The notes beneath the pieces were generated by a model that was not told the origin of the DNA, did no database searches, and worked only from the letters and a program-made list of their open reading frames with translations. A stretch of DNA of 64,000 nucleotides, taken from contig NZ_AJKR01000003.1 of NCBI RefSeq assembly GCF_000257665.1, positions 1-64,000 of the forward strand. Direction: 5' to 3'. Positions 33,646-43,111 of this stretch are shown piece after piece (the first letter of the stretch is position 1; the number at the start of each line of letters is the position of its first letter). This DNA comes from Candidatus Aquiluna sp. IMCC13023 (lineage in GTDB: Bacteria; Actinomycetota; Actinomycetes; Actinomycetales; Microbacteriaceae). A program made the translations under genes and the position numbers.

Positions 33646-34136
33646 GCGTCAGGGAAATAAGGCTCTTTGGCGATCCAATACTGGTGACACCAAGTGCGGA
33701 AATTCTCGATTTTGCATCGGCTGCGGGTCTAATACAGGACTTAATCGACACGACGTCTCTTTCCGGCCGGGCCGGGGTGGCAGCAACTCAGATTGGGGTG
33801 GGGCTAAGTGCCTTCGCCTATAACGTTCAAGGCCAAATCGGATACCTTATAAACCCAAAAATAACTGAACTATCGGGCGGACTTATCCCAATGGAGGAAG
33901 GCTGCCTCTCCGTCCCGGGCCTTTGGCATCCGGCCATTCGACATACCATTGCTAAGGCTTCCGGCTTTTTGCTGGACGGATCGGCGATAGAGATCTCAGG
34001 CGAGGGCTTGATGGCTCAAGCCCTCCAGCATGAAATAGATCATCTGTCCGGGGTTCTGTATCTTGATCGTTTAGAAAAGCAGGAGCGAAAACTAGCTTTT
34101 AAGGCTCTCCGTGAACAAGTTTGGTTTACGCGCTAG
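33642..34136 (+). CDS. def: Peptide deformylase
   Basis: TTG 33642 overlaps the previous stop. The three deformylase motifs are present: RAGVAATQ (motif 1, with Arg in place of the first Gly), EGCLSVPG (metal Cys) and QHEIDHLSG (two His and the catalytic Glu). It removes the formyl group from nascent proteins. The 164-residue length is normal. It is convergent and overlapping with the acyl-CoA synthetase gene. Confidence 0.93.
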   Translation: MSVREIRLFGDPILVTPSAEILDFASAAGLIQDLIDTTSLSGRAGVAATQIGVGLSAFAYNVQGQIGYLINPKITELSGGLIPMEEGCLSVPGLWHPAIRHTIAKASGFLLDGSAIEISGEGLMAQALQHEIDHLSGVLYLDRLEKQERKLAFKALREQVWFTR

Positions 34137-35925
34137 CGTAAATTCTCCCAACCTGAAGATCAAAATCTGTCATAACTTTTGAGCGCTTGATCTTCAGCGA
34201 CGGGGTCAAGTGGCCTGATGCCTCGGTTAGTTCGACATCCAGAATCTCAAAAGACCGTACCTGCTCTGCTTTCGAGAATAACTTGTTGACTTCGTCGACG
34301 GTCTTCTGAATTTCAGCGATCACGGTCGGGTGCTTGGTCGCCTCGGCGAGTGTCAGTTTTTCCTCGATACCGTTGTTTTGGGCCCAAACCATGACCATGT
34401 CTGGATCGAGTGAGATAAGTGCTGAAATAAATGGCTTTGAGTCACCAATCACAACGACCTGTCCGACAAGCGGATGGGCGCGAAGAGGATCTTCAATCGG
34501 AGCCGGGGCAACATTCTTGCCTCCTGCGGTAACGAGCATCTCCTTTTTGCGGCCAGTGATGGTTAGGAAGCCGTCCTCGTCCAGTTCACCAAGGTCGCCT
34601 GTCCTGAACCAATCTCCATCAAACGCTTCTCTGGTTGCGGCCTCGTTGCGCCAGTAGCCGCGCATGCAGTTGATGCCGCGTAGCCATATTTCTCCGTCTT
34701 CGGCGATCTTGATTCCGGTTCCAGGTAGAGCGCGACCTACTTTGCCAATCTTCTGCCAGGCAACGCGTCCGATCACTGCTGCCGCAGCAGTTTCAGTAAG
34801 CCCGTAGCCCTCTAGAACGATTAGTCCGATGCCGCGATAAAAGTGCCCAAGTCTTGCTCCAAGTGGAGCGCCGCCTGAAATCGCGTACTTCACGTTGCCA
34901 CCCATTGCTGCGCGCAACTTGCCGTAGACAAGTCGGTCAAATAGCTTGTGCTTGACCTTTAGACCAAGAGAAGGCCCTGACTTACTATCCAGCGCCTTCG
35001 AGTAATCGATTGCTACCTCAGCGGCAGATCGGAAAATCTTGCCCTTGCCGCCGGTCTCTGCACGTAGCTCTGCTCCGTTGTAAATTTTCTCGAACACTCT
35101 TGGCACTGCCAAAATGAAGGTTGGCTTGAATGCGGGAAGAACTTGAGCCACTTGTAGTGAGTCGCTCAAGTGACCAACTCGAATTCCAGAGTGAAGACAT
35201 AAAACCGACACGTATCTAGCCAAAATGTGCGCTAGTGGCAGGAAGATAAGAGAGGACTGCTTGTCATTGGCAATTTCTGGGATTTCCGCAGCAGCATTCT
35301 TTGCGTGGTCTACAAAGCTCTTGTGAGTCAGCTCACAGCCCTTTGGGTTTCCCGTGGTGCCAGATGTGTAAACAATGGTTGCTAGATCGCTCAGGTTTGC
35401 ATGCGAGCGAGCTTTTTCCAGCTGGTCGTCACCAATCTTTTCACCGTCTTGGTGAAGTCCAGAAAAGTCTTTTGAGTCAATTCGCCAGACGTGCTTCACC
35501 TTCTGGGTGCCTGACTTGACCTGGTTGAATCGCTCTAGGTGCTCATCGTCCTCTATAAATAGTGCGATTGCATCCGAGTCGGTAAGTATCCATTCGATTT
35601 GGCTTGCAGATGAGCTCTCGTAAATTGGCACGCCAATTGCGCCCGCGAACCAAATAGCAAAATCAATCATTGTCCACTCATAGCGAGTGCGAGACATGAT
35701 GGCCACAGCATCGCCGGGCTTGATTCCCTGAGCGATAAGGCCCTTGGCCAGTGACTTGACTTCGTCCAGGAATTCCTGTGAGGTCACATCCCTCCAAGTG
35801 CCGTCCGGGTTCTGGCGGCTAAAAAGTGGATGAGATGGGTTTATCGCGACTCTTTCGAGTAGCAGGTCGCTGGCGTTCAGACTCGGGTCTGTGTTGACTT
35901 TTATTGGCACATCGTAAAACTTCAT
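34126..35925 (-). CDS. Long-chain fatty-acid-CoA ligase (AMP-forming)
   Basis: ATG 35925 (MKFYDVPIKV) has AGGGAGAG just upstream and is preferred to ATG 35952. The protein has the AMP-binding motif YTSGTTGNPKGCELTH, then YGLTETAAA, FRTGDLGELDEDGFL and the Lys-containing C-terminal loop LTPSLKIKR. This is the FadD15-like type that activates long-chain fatty acids. It is divergent from the ROK kinase gene. Confidence 0.93.
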   Translation of the reverse strand: MKFYDVPIKVNTDPSLNASDLLLERVAINPSHPLFSRQNPDGTWRDVTSQEFLDEVKSLAKGLIAQGIKPGDAVAIMSRTRYEWTMIDFAIWFAGAIGVPIYESSSASQIEWILTDSDAIALFIEDDEHLERFNQVKSGTQKVKHVWRIDSKDFSGLHQDGEKIGDDQLEKARSHANLSDLATIVYTSGTTGNPKGCELTHKSFVDHAKNAAAEIPEIANDKQSSLIFLPLAHILARYVSVLCLHSGIRVGHLSDSLQVAQVLPAFKPTFILAVPRVFEKIYNGAELRAETGGKGKIFRSAAEVAIDYSKALDSKSGPSLGLKVKHKLFDRLVYGKLRAAMGGNVKYAISGGAPLGARLGHFYRGIGLIVLEGYGLTETAAAAVIGRVAWQKIGKVGRALPGTGIKIAEDGEIWLRGINCMRGYWRNEAATREAFDGDWFRTGDLGELDEDGFLTITGRKKEMLVTAGGKNVAPAPIEDPLRAHPLVGQVVVIGDSKPFISALISLDPDMVMVWAQNNGIEEKLTLAEATKHPTVIAEIQKTVDEVNKLFSKAEQVRSFEILDVELTEASGHLTPSLKIKRSKVMTDFDLQVGRIYASA

Positions 35926-36074
35926 TGTCTCTCCCTGTGTCGAGTTATCCATACTTTAACCTGTTTCGACAGGCATTATCAATTGGGGCTTGAAAATCAA
36001 TAAATATCTTTGTGGCGGATTGGGGTAGTTTGCCCTCTAAAATTTAGCTCTAACTCAACCAAGGAGCTAACAGC

Positions 36075-37025
36075 TTGCTCAGCATCGGCATAGACATCGG
36101 CGGCACAAAAATTTTGGGAGCAATTGTCGACGACAGCGGCAAGGTCGTAACCGAGAAAAGAGTCTCCTCTCCGGCCAATGATCCCGATCTAATGGTGAAT
36201 GAGGTGGCAAGCCTGATTCAGGAGCTTTTTCTGCAGATTGGTTCAGAACATGTGCCCGTGGGTGTCGCAGCCGCTGGGTTTATCGATGCCGACCAATCCA
36301 ATGTCTTATACGCGCCAAACTTGAGCTGGAGAGACGAACCGCTTCGAGAGCGCCTAGAAGAAAAGATTCAGCGGCGCCTTGTCATCGAGAATGACGCAAA
36401 CGCAGCGGGCTGGGCAGAATATCGTTTTGGAGCCGGCAAAGGGTCAAAGGACATGGTCATGCTCACGCTCGGCACCGGGGTTGGCGGCGCGGTTATTTCC
36501 GATGGTGCTATTCGCAGGGGCGGCTTCGGTATCGCTGGAGAGCTTGGGCACATCAGGGTTGTCAGAGATGGCAAGCAATGCGGTTGCGGGAGAACAGGCT
36601 GCGTTGAGCAGTATGCCTCTGGAACTGCCCTCTTAGAGGCGGCCAGAGTTCTGAGTGCCAGCGGCGAGCCAGCTGGATTCTTTCTTAACTCCTTAAAGAA
36701 AGATCTCGATTTACTCACGGGCGAGCATGTTCGACAGGCACTCGTGGCCAAGGATCCAGGAACCTTGTCACTACTGCGTGATGTCGGGACCTTCCTCGGT
36801 GAAGCGATGGGAAGTATCACAGCCGCTCTTGACCCTCAGGTTTATGTAATAGGCGGCGGATTGTCCGAAGCTGGAGAATTGCTGCTCGAGCCAATCAGAG
36901 AAAGCTTTCTTCGAGAGTTACCGGCACAGGGCTTTAGACCGGTGGCGAAAATTTTGGCAGCATCCTTCTCAAATCAGGCTGGAGTAATTGGCGCTGCTGA
37001 TTTAGCACGCGACTCACTTCGGTAA
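36075..37025 (+). CDS. glk: ROK family sugar kinase (probable glucokinase)
   Basis: TTG 36075 follows AAGGAG. IGIDIGGTKILGAIV is the phosphate-binding motif, ENDANAAGWAEY and GTGVGGA shape the active site, and the zinc-site pattern CGCGRTGCVEQYASG is intact. The 316-residue length matches ATP-dependent ROK glucokinases of actinobacteria. The exact sugar cannot be told from sequence. Confidence 0.88.
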   Translation: MLSIGIDIGGTKILGAIVDDSGKVVTEKRVSSPANDPDLMVNEVASLIQELFLQIGSEHVPVGVAAAGFIDADQSNVLYAPNLSWRDEPLRERLEEKIQRRLVIENDANAAGWAEYRFGAGKGSKDMVMLTLGTGVGGAVISDGAIRRGGFGIAGELGHIRVVRDGKQCGCGRTGCVEQYASGTALLEAARVLSASGEPAGFFLNSLKKDLDLLTGEHVRQALVAKDPGTLSLLRDVGTFLGEAMGSITAALDPQVYVIGGGLSEAGELLLEPIRESFLRELPAQGFRPVAKILAASFSNQAGVIGAADLARDSLR

Positions 37026-37051
37026 GCTTTAGGGCAACGACTGGAGAGTCC

Positions 37052-37738
37052 ATGACCTATTTTTTTCTAAAGAACTTTGTTCTCGGTCCCATTCTGAGGC
37101 TGCTATTCCGTCCTTGGTCGCGAGGGACAGAACACATTCCAAAGAATGGCGGTGCAATTTTGGCCTCAAACCACTTATCTTTTGTTGACTCGATTTTTCT
37201 CCCTCTCAAGCTAAGGCGTCCGGTGACCTTCCTGGCCAAGAGCGAATACTTCACCGGCAAAGGCTTCAAAGGTGCCCTAATCAGATGGTTTTTCATTTCC
37301 ACGGGTCAGATTCCAATTGATAGGTCTGGTGGCAAGGCTTCGGAGGACTCATTGAACACCGGCCTTGGGGTTCTAGAACGCGGTTTGCTCCTGGGTATTT
37401 ATCCCGAGGGAACAAGGTCTCCTAACTCCGACATGCATCGGGGAAGAACTGGTATAGCGAGGATGGCCTTAGAGGCTGGGGTTCCAGTAATACCGGTTGC
37501 CATGATTGACACCGACAAGGTTCAGCCGCTCGGCGCCAAGTATCCAAAAATACATCGAGTAGGGGTGGTGATTGGGGAGCCGTTAGACTTCTCTAGGTTT
37601 GCCGGTATGGAGGGTGAGCGAGCGGTCTTGAGATCAGTGACCGACCAAATCGTTTACAGCATCCACCGACTTTCAAATCAAAAGTATGAAGATGTTTACG
37701 CGTCGACCGTCAAAAGCAGACTTGCACGAGCAGAATAG
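37052..37738 (+). CDS. plsC: 1-acyl-glycerol-3-phosphate acyltransferase (PlsC-like)
   Basis: NHLSFVDS gives the NHx4D catalytic motif, with FISTGQIPIDR and YPEGTRS as acceptor-binding blocks. It starts at ATG 37052, 26 bases after the kinase. It adds an acyl chain in phospholipid synthesis at the membrane. The next gene starts 7 bases after its stop. Confidence 0.88.
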   Translation: MTYFFLKNFVLGPILRLLFRPWSRGTEHIPKNGGAILASNHLSFVDSIFLPLKLRRPVTFLAKSEYFTGKGFKGALIRWFFISTGQIPIDRSGGKASEDSLNTGLGVLERGLLLGIYPEGTRSPNSDMHRGRTGIARMALEAGVPVIPVAMIDTDKVQPLGAKYPKIHRVGVVIGEPLDFSRFAGMEGERAVLRSVTDQIVYSIHRLSNQKYEDVYASTVKSRLARAE

Positions 37739-37744
37739 GGAATC

Positions 37745-39085
37745 TTGAAAGAGTTCGGATTAGACAACTACCTCAATCTTGAGGCGAAGCAGCAGCCAAC
37801 CTGGGACAGCCTAGAGACTCTTGAAAAGGTAAAAGAAGAGCTTTCTGTAAAGCCACCGTTGGTTTTTGCCGGCGAAGTTGACTCATTACGCGATCGAATT
37901 GCTGCTGCGAGCCGAGGCGAGGCTTTTGTGCTTCAGGGTGGCGATTGTGCCGAGACCTTTGCAGATGCAACCGCAGATCGAATTCGAAGTCGAATAAAAA
38001 CAGTCCTGCAGATGGCAGTCGTTCTCATGTATGGCTCATCGCTACCGGTGGTAAAAATGGGTCGCATGGCCGGTCAGTTTGCCAAGCCAAGGTCTGCCGA
38101 TAACGAAACTCGCGGAGATATAACTTTGCCCGCCTACCGCGGTGATGCAGTAAACGGATATGATTTCACTCCTGAGTCTCGAAGGAACGACCCGAATAGG
38201 CTGATGCAGGCCTACAACACCTCTGCAAGTACTTTGAACCTGATCAGAGCCTTCACAACCGGTGGTTTCGCAGATCTTCGCGAGGTTCACTCTTGGAATA
38301 AGGGTTTCACGGATAACCCGGCGAATAAGCGCTACGAAAGCATCGCTCAGGACATTGACCGAGCCATGAGATTCATGGACGCCTGCGGCATAGACGCAAA
38401 TGAATTGAAGTCAACCGAGTTTTTCGTTTCCCACGAAGGTCTGTTGTTCGACTACGAGCGCCCACTAACCAGGCTCGATTCCAGGACCGGAATGCCATAT
38501 GTAACAAGTGGTCACTTTATTTGGGTGGGGGAGCGAACCAGACAGCTTGATGGCGCACACATTGACTACCTTTCGAAAGTTAGGAACCCACTGGGTGTAA
38601 AGCTTGGGCCGTCTACTAGCAAGCAAGATGTTCTTGATTTGATTGACAAGTTGGATCCTGAGCGCGAGCCGGGTCGATTGACTTTTATTAGCCGCATGGG
38701 AGCTGGCAAAATCCGCGATGAGCTTCCGAAGCTGATTGAAGCTGCCCAGGAGTCCGAGTCGACACCACTTTGGATCACGGATCCAATGCACGGCAACGGC
38801 ATGACGACTGCAAATGGTTACAAGTCCAGAAGGTTTGACGACATTATGGACGAGGTTGCAGGCTTCTTCGAGGTACACCGTGGCCTTGGAACTCACCCGG
38901 GTGGACTGCATGTTGAGCTAACCGGCGACGACGTTGCAGAATGTCTTGGCGGATCGGATTTGATTGACGAAAGCACTCTTGCAGAACGCTATGAGTCGGT
39001 TTGCGACCCGAGACTAAACCACATGCAGTCTCTTGAGCTTGCCTTTTTGGTGGCGGAGCAGTTGGTAGAAACGGCGAGGGCGTAA
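37745..39085 (+). CDS. aroG: DAHP synthase, class II (plant/mycobacterial type)
   Basis: TTG 37745. Typical features: QGGDCAE near residue 65, KMGRMAGQFAKPRS, SHEGLLFDYE, LGPST and DPMHGNG with the metal-binding His/Glu/Asp set. The enzyme joins phosphoenolpyruvate and erythrose 4-phosphate, the first step of aromatic amino acid synthesis. It is followed by the Rv2175c-like gene, close to the mycobacterial gene order. Confidence 0.95.
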   Translation: MKEFGLDNYLNLEAKQQPTWDSLETLEKVKEELSVKPPLVFAGEVDSLRDRIAAASRGEAFVLQGGDCAETFADATADRIRSRIKTVLQMAVVLMYGSSLPVVKMGRMAGQFAKPRSADNETRGDITLPAYRGDAVNGYDFTPESRRNDPNRLMQAYNTSASTLNLIRAFTTGGFADLREVHSWNKGFTDNPANKRYESIAQDIDRAMRFMDACGIDANELKSTEFFVSHEGLLFDYERPLTRLDSRTGMPYVTSGHFIWVGERTRQLDGAHIDYLSKVRNPLGVKLGPSTSKQDVLDLIDKLDPEREPGRLTFISRMGAGKIRDELPKLIEAAQESESTPLWITDPMHGNGMTTANGYKSRRFDDIMDEVAGFFEVHRGLGTHPGGLHVELTGDDVAECLGGSDLIDESTLAERYESVCDPRLNHMQSLELAFLVAEQLVETARA

Positions 39086-39086
39086 A

Positions 39087-39425
39087 TTGATAACCAATAA
39101 AGTTTCAAGCTGGCTAACCATTGACCAGGCAGCCGATCTTCTTGAGACCTCGCCTGGAAAAGTACGTAGGCTAATCGACGAACACTTTTTGTTCACCTAT
39201 CGAATTGATAAAGTACCAATGATTCCGGCCGATCTAATTATCGATCGTGAGCCTTTGAGCAGCATTCACGGAACCCTAATTTTGCTAAATGATTTAGGGC
39301 TGAATCGAGATGAGTCAATCACTTGGCTTTATGAGATGAATGCGGAGCTAGGCACAGAGCCGATTACTGCATTGCTAGCGGGCCACAAAGCTCCTGTGCG
39401 CAGAGCTGCTCAGGGGCTTGGCTAA
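39087..39425 (+). CDS. Rv2175c-type DNA-binding protein
   Basis: TTG 39087 begins one base after the aroG stop. A winged-helix/helix-turn-helix part (WLTIDQAADLLETSPGKVRRLIDE) is followed by a conserved C-terminal half (GTLILLNDLGLNRDESITWL). In mycobacteria this protein is phosphorylated by PknL, encoded next door; here no kinase gene is adjacent. DNA targets unknown. Confidence 0.85.
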   Translation: MITNKVSSWLTIDQAADLLETSPGKVRRLIDEHFLFTYRIDKVPMIPADLIIDREPLSSIHGTLILLNDLGLNRDESITWLYEMNAELGTEPITALLAGHKAPVRRAAQGLG

Positions 39426-39427
39426 AG

Positions 39428-40528
39428 TTACTTAGCTCGGTTTATTACCTGATCTGCTAGTTTCGCAAGCGCATTTCTGCCCTGGTCAGTAATTTCTAAT
39501 GCTGCCAACGACTCAATAGATCTGGTGGAGTGCTCGGCAATGAGTCGTTCGGTTTTCTCCAAAGCTCTTGAGTCTGCAATCGTATTTCTCATAAATTCGA
39601 GCTGCTCATCGCTAATCTCACCAGAAATCAACAGTTCCTCGAAGATTCGAGCAACTGATTTAGGAAGAGTCTCTAGGGTTAGCGCAATTAGAACCGTGCG
39701 CTTCCCCTCTCTAAGATCGTCTCCGGCCGGCTTTCCTGTTACTTCAGGGTCGCCGAAAACTCCAAGGACATCGTCTCGGAGCTGAAACGCCAGCCCGAGC
39801 GGAATACCAAACTCACTCAGAGCATTAAGAGAGCCATCTTCTGCGCCAGCTAGCGCTGCCCCAATTAGAAGTGGTGCCTCCAGGCTGTACTTAGCGGTCT
39901 TATAGAGCATTATCTTGTTTGCTCGGGCAACCGCGGCACCATCGGTTCTTGTCGGTGCAGCATTTTCTTCCAAAACATCTAGATATTGCCCAGCCATTAC
40001 CTCAAAGCGCATTTTGCCGAATTCGTGTCGGCAGTTTGCTTCCGATTTTTCGTTCGGGGCGTGAAGTAGCGCCTCACCAAAAATTTCGGAACTCCATGCC
40101 AGCATCAAATCGCCAACCAGAACTGAACCGGCCAAGCCAAACCGCTCCGGAGATCCCACGTAGTGGTGCTGCTTGTGGAGACTTTCAAATCGCTTGTGGA
40201 TCGAGGGTGCACCTCGACGAGTGTCGGACTGATCAAGTAAGTCATCGTGAACAAGAGCAGCAGCGTGGAACATTTCCAACGCCGCTGCTACCCCAACGAT
40301 GGGGGAGTGAGCATTTAGCTCAGCGCCATTTGTTTCAGAGCCCACGGTTGAAGCAAAAGACCAATAGCAGAAAAGTGCTCTAAATCTTTTTCCGCCAGAA
40401 AGCAGGGACTGAGTAAAATCTATGAGGGGAATCAAGTCCTCGGAAATGCCAGAGAGCTCTTCGCGTTTCTGATCGCAAAACGAGTCGAGTTTGTTCTGCA
40501 CGAGTTCTAACAGGAAATCTTGAGCCAC
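39428..40528 (-). CDS. Polyprenyl diphosphate synthase
   Basis: Both Asp-rich motifs are present: VHDDLLDQSD (first) and QLRDDVLGVFGD (second, with Gly at the last Asp position). KMRFEVMAGQYLD and GKRFRALFCYWS fit the family. The start is uncertain: the longest frame begins at TTG 40582, but GTG 40528 leaves room for promoters in the divergent spacer and starts nearer the first family helix. It makes C15-C50 isoprenyl diphosphates for lipid carriers or quinones; product length cannot be told. Confidence 0.9.
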   Translation of the reverse strand: MAQDFLLELVQNKLDSFCDQKREELSGISEDLIPLIDFTQSLLSGGKRFRALFCYWSFASTVGSETNGAELNAHSPIVGVAAALEMFHAAALVHDDLLDQSDTRRGAPSIHKRFESLHKQHHYVGSPERFGLAGSVLVGDLMLAWSSEIFGEALLHAPNEKSEANCRHEFGKMRFEVMAGQYLDVLEENAAPTRTDGAAVARANKIMLYKTAKYSLEAPLLIGAALAGAEDGSLNALSEFGIPLGLAFQLRDDVLGVFGDPEVTGKPAGDDLREGKRTVLIALTLETLPKSVARIFEELLISGEISDEQLEFMRNTIADSRALEKTERLIAEHSTRSIESLAALEITDQGRNALAKLADQVINRAK

Positions 40529-40585
40529 GCGGAATAGCTTAGCGGCTGAAAGTTGTTTACAATTAGTAAGGAACGGAGTCAATCA

Positions 40586-40933
40586 ATGGCACTATCAGAC
40601 CGCGAGCAAAAGCTCCTCGAAGAGATGGAACGTAATCTCATAGAGGAAGACGCTGGCTTTGCCAACCGAGTTCGCGACGTTGGTTCGTCGAACAAGGACG
40701 GTAAGAAGCTTGTGCTCGGTGTAATCACCATGCTCGTAGGTGTAGTTCTTCTAATTTTGGCCGTTTCACTTCAGGTTGCATTCTTTGGAGTAGTTGCATT
40801 CATGGTCATGGTAATTGGCCTCGTGGTTGCAACCAGTAATTTCCGACTGCCTGGATTAGGCAGGGCGGCAAAGCCTCCCGGAGGCCCTTCGTTCTTCGAG
40901 GATCGCTGGAACCAGAGATTCAATAACGACTAA
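40586..40933 (+). CDS. DUF3040 family membrane protein
   Basis: ATG 40586 (MALSDREQKLLEEMERNL) after AAGGA is the family start; a longer TTG frame exists. The N-terminal conserved block is followed by two membrane helices (~45-90) and a short polar C-terminus with FEDRWNQRF. This actinobacterial family is often found beside mraZ; its function is unknown. It ends at the terminator at ~40.95 kb. Confidence 0.88.
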   Translation: MALSDREQKLLEEMERNLIEEDAGFANRVRDVGSSNKDGKKLVLGVITMLVGVVLLILAVSLQVAFFGVVAFMVMVIGLVVATSNFRLPGLGRAAKPPGGPSFFEDRWNQRFNND

Positions 40934-40945
40934 CCGCTCTTTTTC

Positions 40946-40973
40946 AAAAAACCCCGCTGAGGCGGGGTTTTTT
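40946..40973 (+). terminator. Strong rho-independent terminator
   Basis: AAAAAACCCCGC pairs with GCGGGGTTTTTT around TGAG, followed by more T's. It separates the DUF3040 gene from the mraZ operon and would work in both directions because of the A/T tails. Confidence 0.92.
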
Positions 40974-41027
40974 TTGTTTAAGTTATTTTTCAAAAAAAAT
41001 CAAAAAGAGCTTGCAAAAACGAACTTA

Positions 41028-41053
41028 GGGGAGGAAAGTGGAGTAAAGTGGAG
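41028..41053 (+). promoter_or_regulatory. MraZ operator: three hexamers at 10-nt period
   Basis: GGGGAG at 41028, GTGGAG at 41038 and GTGGAG at 41048 are each exactly 10 bases apart, ~30 bases before mraZ. MraZ proteins bind such direct repeats (family knowledge), so the division operon is probably self-regulated by MraZ. Confidence 0.85.
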
Positions 41054-41079
41054 TACAACACGATGCGGAGGGAGTGTTC

Positions 41080-41511
41080 ATGCTGTTAGGTACGCACACT
41101 CCAAAGCTCGATGAAAAGGGCCGTCTAATTCTCCCCGCCAAATTCCGAGGTGAATTTGAAGAAGGCGTAGTAATAACCAAGGGTCAAGAGCACTGCCTAT
41201 ACGTGTTCTCCGCCAAAGAATTCCAGGAAGTCCACGAGAAGATTCGTCAGGCTCCTGTGACCTCCGAGGAAGCGCGCCGTTACCTTCGTGTTTTTCTATC
41301 CGGAGCCACCGACGAGTCACCCGATAAGCAGGGCAGAGTGCTTCTTCCACAACTACTTAGAGACTATGCGTCACTCACAAAAGAACTGGTGGTGATCGGT
41401 GTTGGCTCCAGAGCCGAGATCTGGGACCCCCAGGCCTGGCAGTACTACCTCAAGAACAATGAGGAGAATTTTGCTCAACAGGCGACGGAGGTGATTCCGG
41501 GACTGTTCTAA
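41080..41511 (+). CDS. mraZ: Transcriptional regulator MraZ
   Basis: ATG 41080 ([15 protein letters not shown]) with GGAGGGA 6-7 bases upstream is chosen over GTG 41074. Two AbrB-like halves are visible: [13 protein letters not shown] and [13 protein letters not shown]. It forms a ring that binds the repeats just upstream and controls the dcw cluster. First gene of the division operon. Confidence 0.96.
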   Translation: MLLGTHTPKLDEKGRLILPAKFRGEFEEGVVITKGQEHCLYVFSAKEFQEVHEKIRQAPVTSEEARRYLRVFLSGATDESPDKQGRVLLPQLLRDYASLTKELVVIGVGSRAEIWDPQAWQYYLKNNEENFAQQATEVIPGLF

Positions 41512-41626
41512 TTTCCTGCATTTTGTTCCTTGGCCGTACCGGCTTACTTCCCCTAAGTCGGACCTACGAAAACCAAGCTCGTAGACGGACAAGGATCAAG
41601 GTGCAGGAAATGATTCCCCATAAAAG

Positions 41627-42586
41627 ATGAATCATTCAACTTCAGATCTTCACCGCCCAGTAATGCTTCAGCGTTGCATGGAGCTTCTGCGTCCGGGTAT
41701 CACAGGAGATTCACCAGTGGTAATTGACTGCACCCTCGGTCTCGGAGGTCACACTGAAGCACTCCTTAGTGAGCATGAAAATCTGACCGTCATTGGCATC
41801 GATAGGGACCCGGCGGCATTGAGACTGGCGACAGCCCGACTAGAACCTTTCGGTAAACGGTTTATCCCCGCCGCTGCAACCTACGATGAAATCACCGAGG
41901 TGCTAGCCGAGCTTGAATTTCCTTCGGTTCAGGGCATTTTGATGGACTTAGGTGTTAGCTCAATGCAGCTTGACGAAGCTGACCGCGGCTTTTCATACGC
42001 GCAAGATGCGCCGCTGGACATGAGGATGAACCAAAACATTGGTCAAACTGCCGCAAATCTATTGATGACGCTCGGCGAAATAGAACTCACCAAAATTTTC
42101 CGAGACTACGGTGAAGAAAGATTCGCTCCGCTAGTTGCAAAGCGGATCGTTGCAGAACGACAAGTTTCAGGCATCCTTACAAGCTCCGACTTGAACAAAA
42201 TCGTCGCGGCTGTAGTTCCAATGGCCCCAGGTCGAACAAGCGGTCACCCAGCTAAGCGGATTTATCAAGCACTCCGCATTGCGGTAAATAATGAACTTTC
42301 CGGCCTCGAATCGGCATTGCCTCAAGCCATTGATGCCCTGGCAATTGGGGCAAGGCTCGTCGTGATGTCTTACCACTCACTGGAAGACGGCATTACAAAG
42401 CGCGCAATGCAGGAAGCTGCAGTTTCCTCGACGCCAATTGGAATGCCCATGCAGCTCCCCGGCACTTCACCAGCCCTCAAGGTAATCACTCGAGGCGTAG
42501 AGCGAGCAACGGAATTAGAGCTATCCCAAAACCCAAGAGCCGCCTCCGCAAGACTGCGGGCCGCCGAAAAACTGGAGGTCTTTTAG
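41627..42586 (+). CDS. rsmH: 16S rRNA m4C1402 methyltransferase RsmH
   Basis: DCTLGLGGHTEALL is the SAM-binding motif, DLGVSSMQLDEADRGFSY is the family signature, and SYHSLEDGITK lies near the C-terminus. It methylates N4 of C1402 in 16S rRNA. The ribosome site before ATG 41627 is weak. The next gene overlaps its stop by one base. Confidence 0.97.
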   Translation: MNHSTSDLHRPVMLQRCMELLRPGITGDSPVVIDCTLGLGGHTEALLSEHENLTVIGIDRDPAALRLATARLEPFGKRFIPAAATYDEITEVLAELEFPSVQGILMDLGVSSMQLDEADRGFSYAQDAPLDMRMNQNIGQTAANLLMTLGEIELTKIFRDYGEERFAPLVAKRIVAERQVSGILTSSDLNKIVAAVVPMAPGRTSGHPAKRIYQALRIAVNNELSGLESALPQAIDALAIGARLVVMSYHSLEDGITKRAMQEAAVSSTPIGMPMQLPGTSPALKVITRGVERATELELSQNPRAASARLRAAEKLEVF

Positions 42587-43104
42587 TGAGCGTTTATATG
42601 GTTTCAGAAAAGGATGCCAAAAAACTAAAGCCGAGTCTGATGGCTGGGCTCATTTTTGTTTTGGGCATTGTCGCGGTCCTGATTGGTCAAATCTCGCTAA
42701 ACATGGTTCTTACTCAAGACGCTTACCAACTTCGCTCTCTCACGATTGAAAAGCGAAACTTGGCTACTGACGTGCAGATCATTCAAGAAGAAGTCTCATC
42801 GCTATCCTCGCCTCAGAATCTTGCTGACGCCGCGAACATGCTTGGCATGGTAGCGAATCCAGCATCGGTAATGATTGATATCGACAACGACAAAATATTT
42901 GGTGAGCCGGCTCCGGCTCGTGCCGACGGCTCTGAAGTGGCGAGCGCCAATTTGGTGGCTAACTCGGCATTGGGAACCGTTTCGGAATTCTCAATGGCGA
43001 CTGTTGCTAGCGGAGAGCTAGAGGTGAGTGTTGAAACCGCTAATTTGGCTAGTTCTGGCCTAGTTTTGCAGTCGGGGCTAATACCGGCATCACCTACCAG
43101 ATAA
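42586..43104 (+). CDS. ftsL: FtsL-like division protein
   Basis: GTG 42586. A short cytoplasmic part, a membrane helix at ~19-40 and a leucine-rich coiled-coil (QLRSLTIEKRNLATDVQIIQEEVSSL) fit FtsL, and so does its place between rsmH and ftsI. The C-terminal half after ~100 is long, Ser/Ala-rich and probably disordered. Assignment is by position and architecture, because FtsL sequences are poorly conserved. Confidence 0.8.
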   Translation: MSVYMVSEKDAKKLKPSLMAGLIFVLGIVAVLIGQISLNMVLTQDAYQLRSLTIEKRNLATDVQIIQEEVSSLSSPQNLADAANMLGMVANPASVMIDIDNDKIFGEPAPARADGSEVASANLVANSALGTVSEFSMATVASGELEVSVETANLASSGLVLQSGLIPASPTR

Positions 43105-43111
43105 GGCCAAC

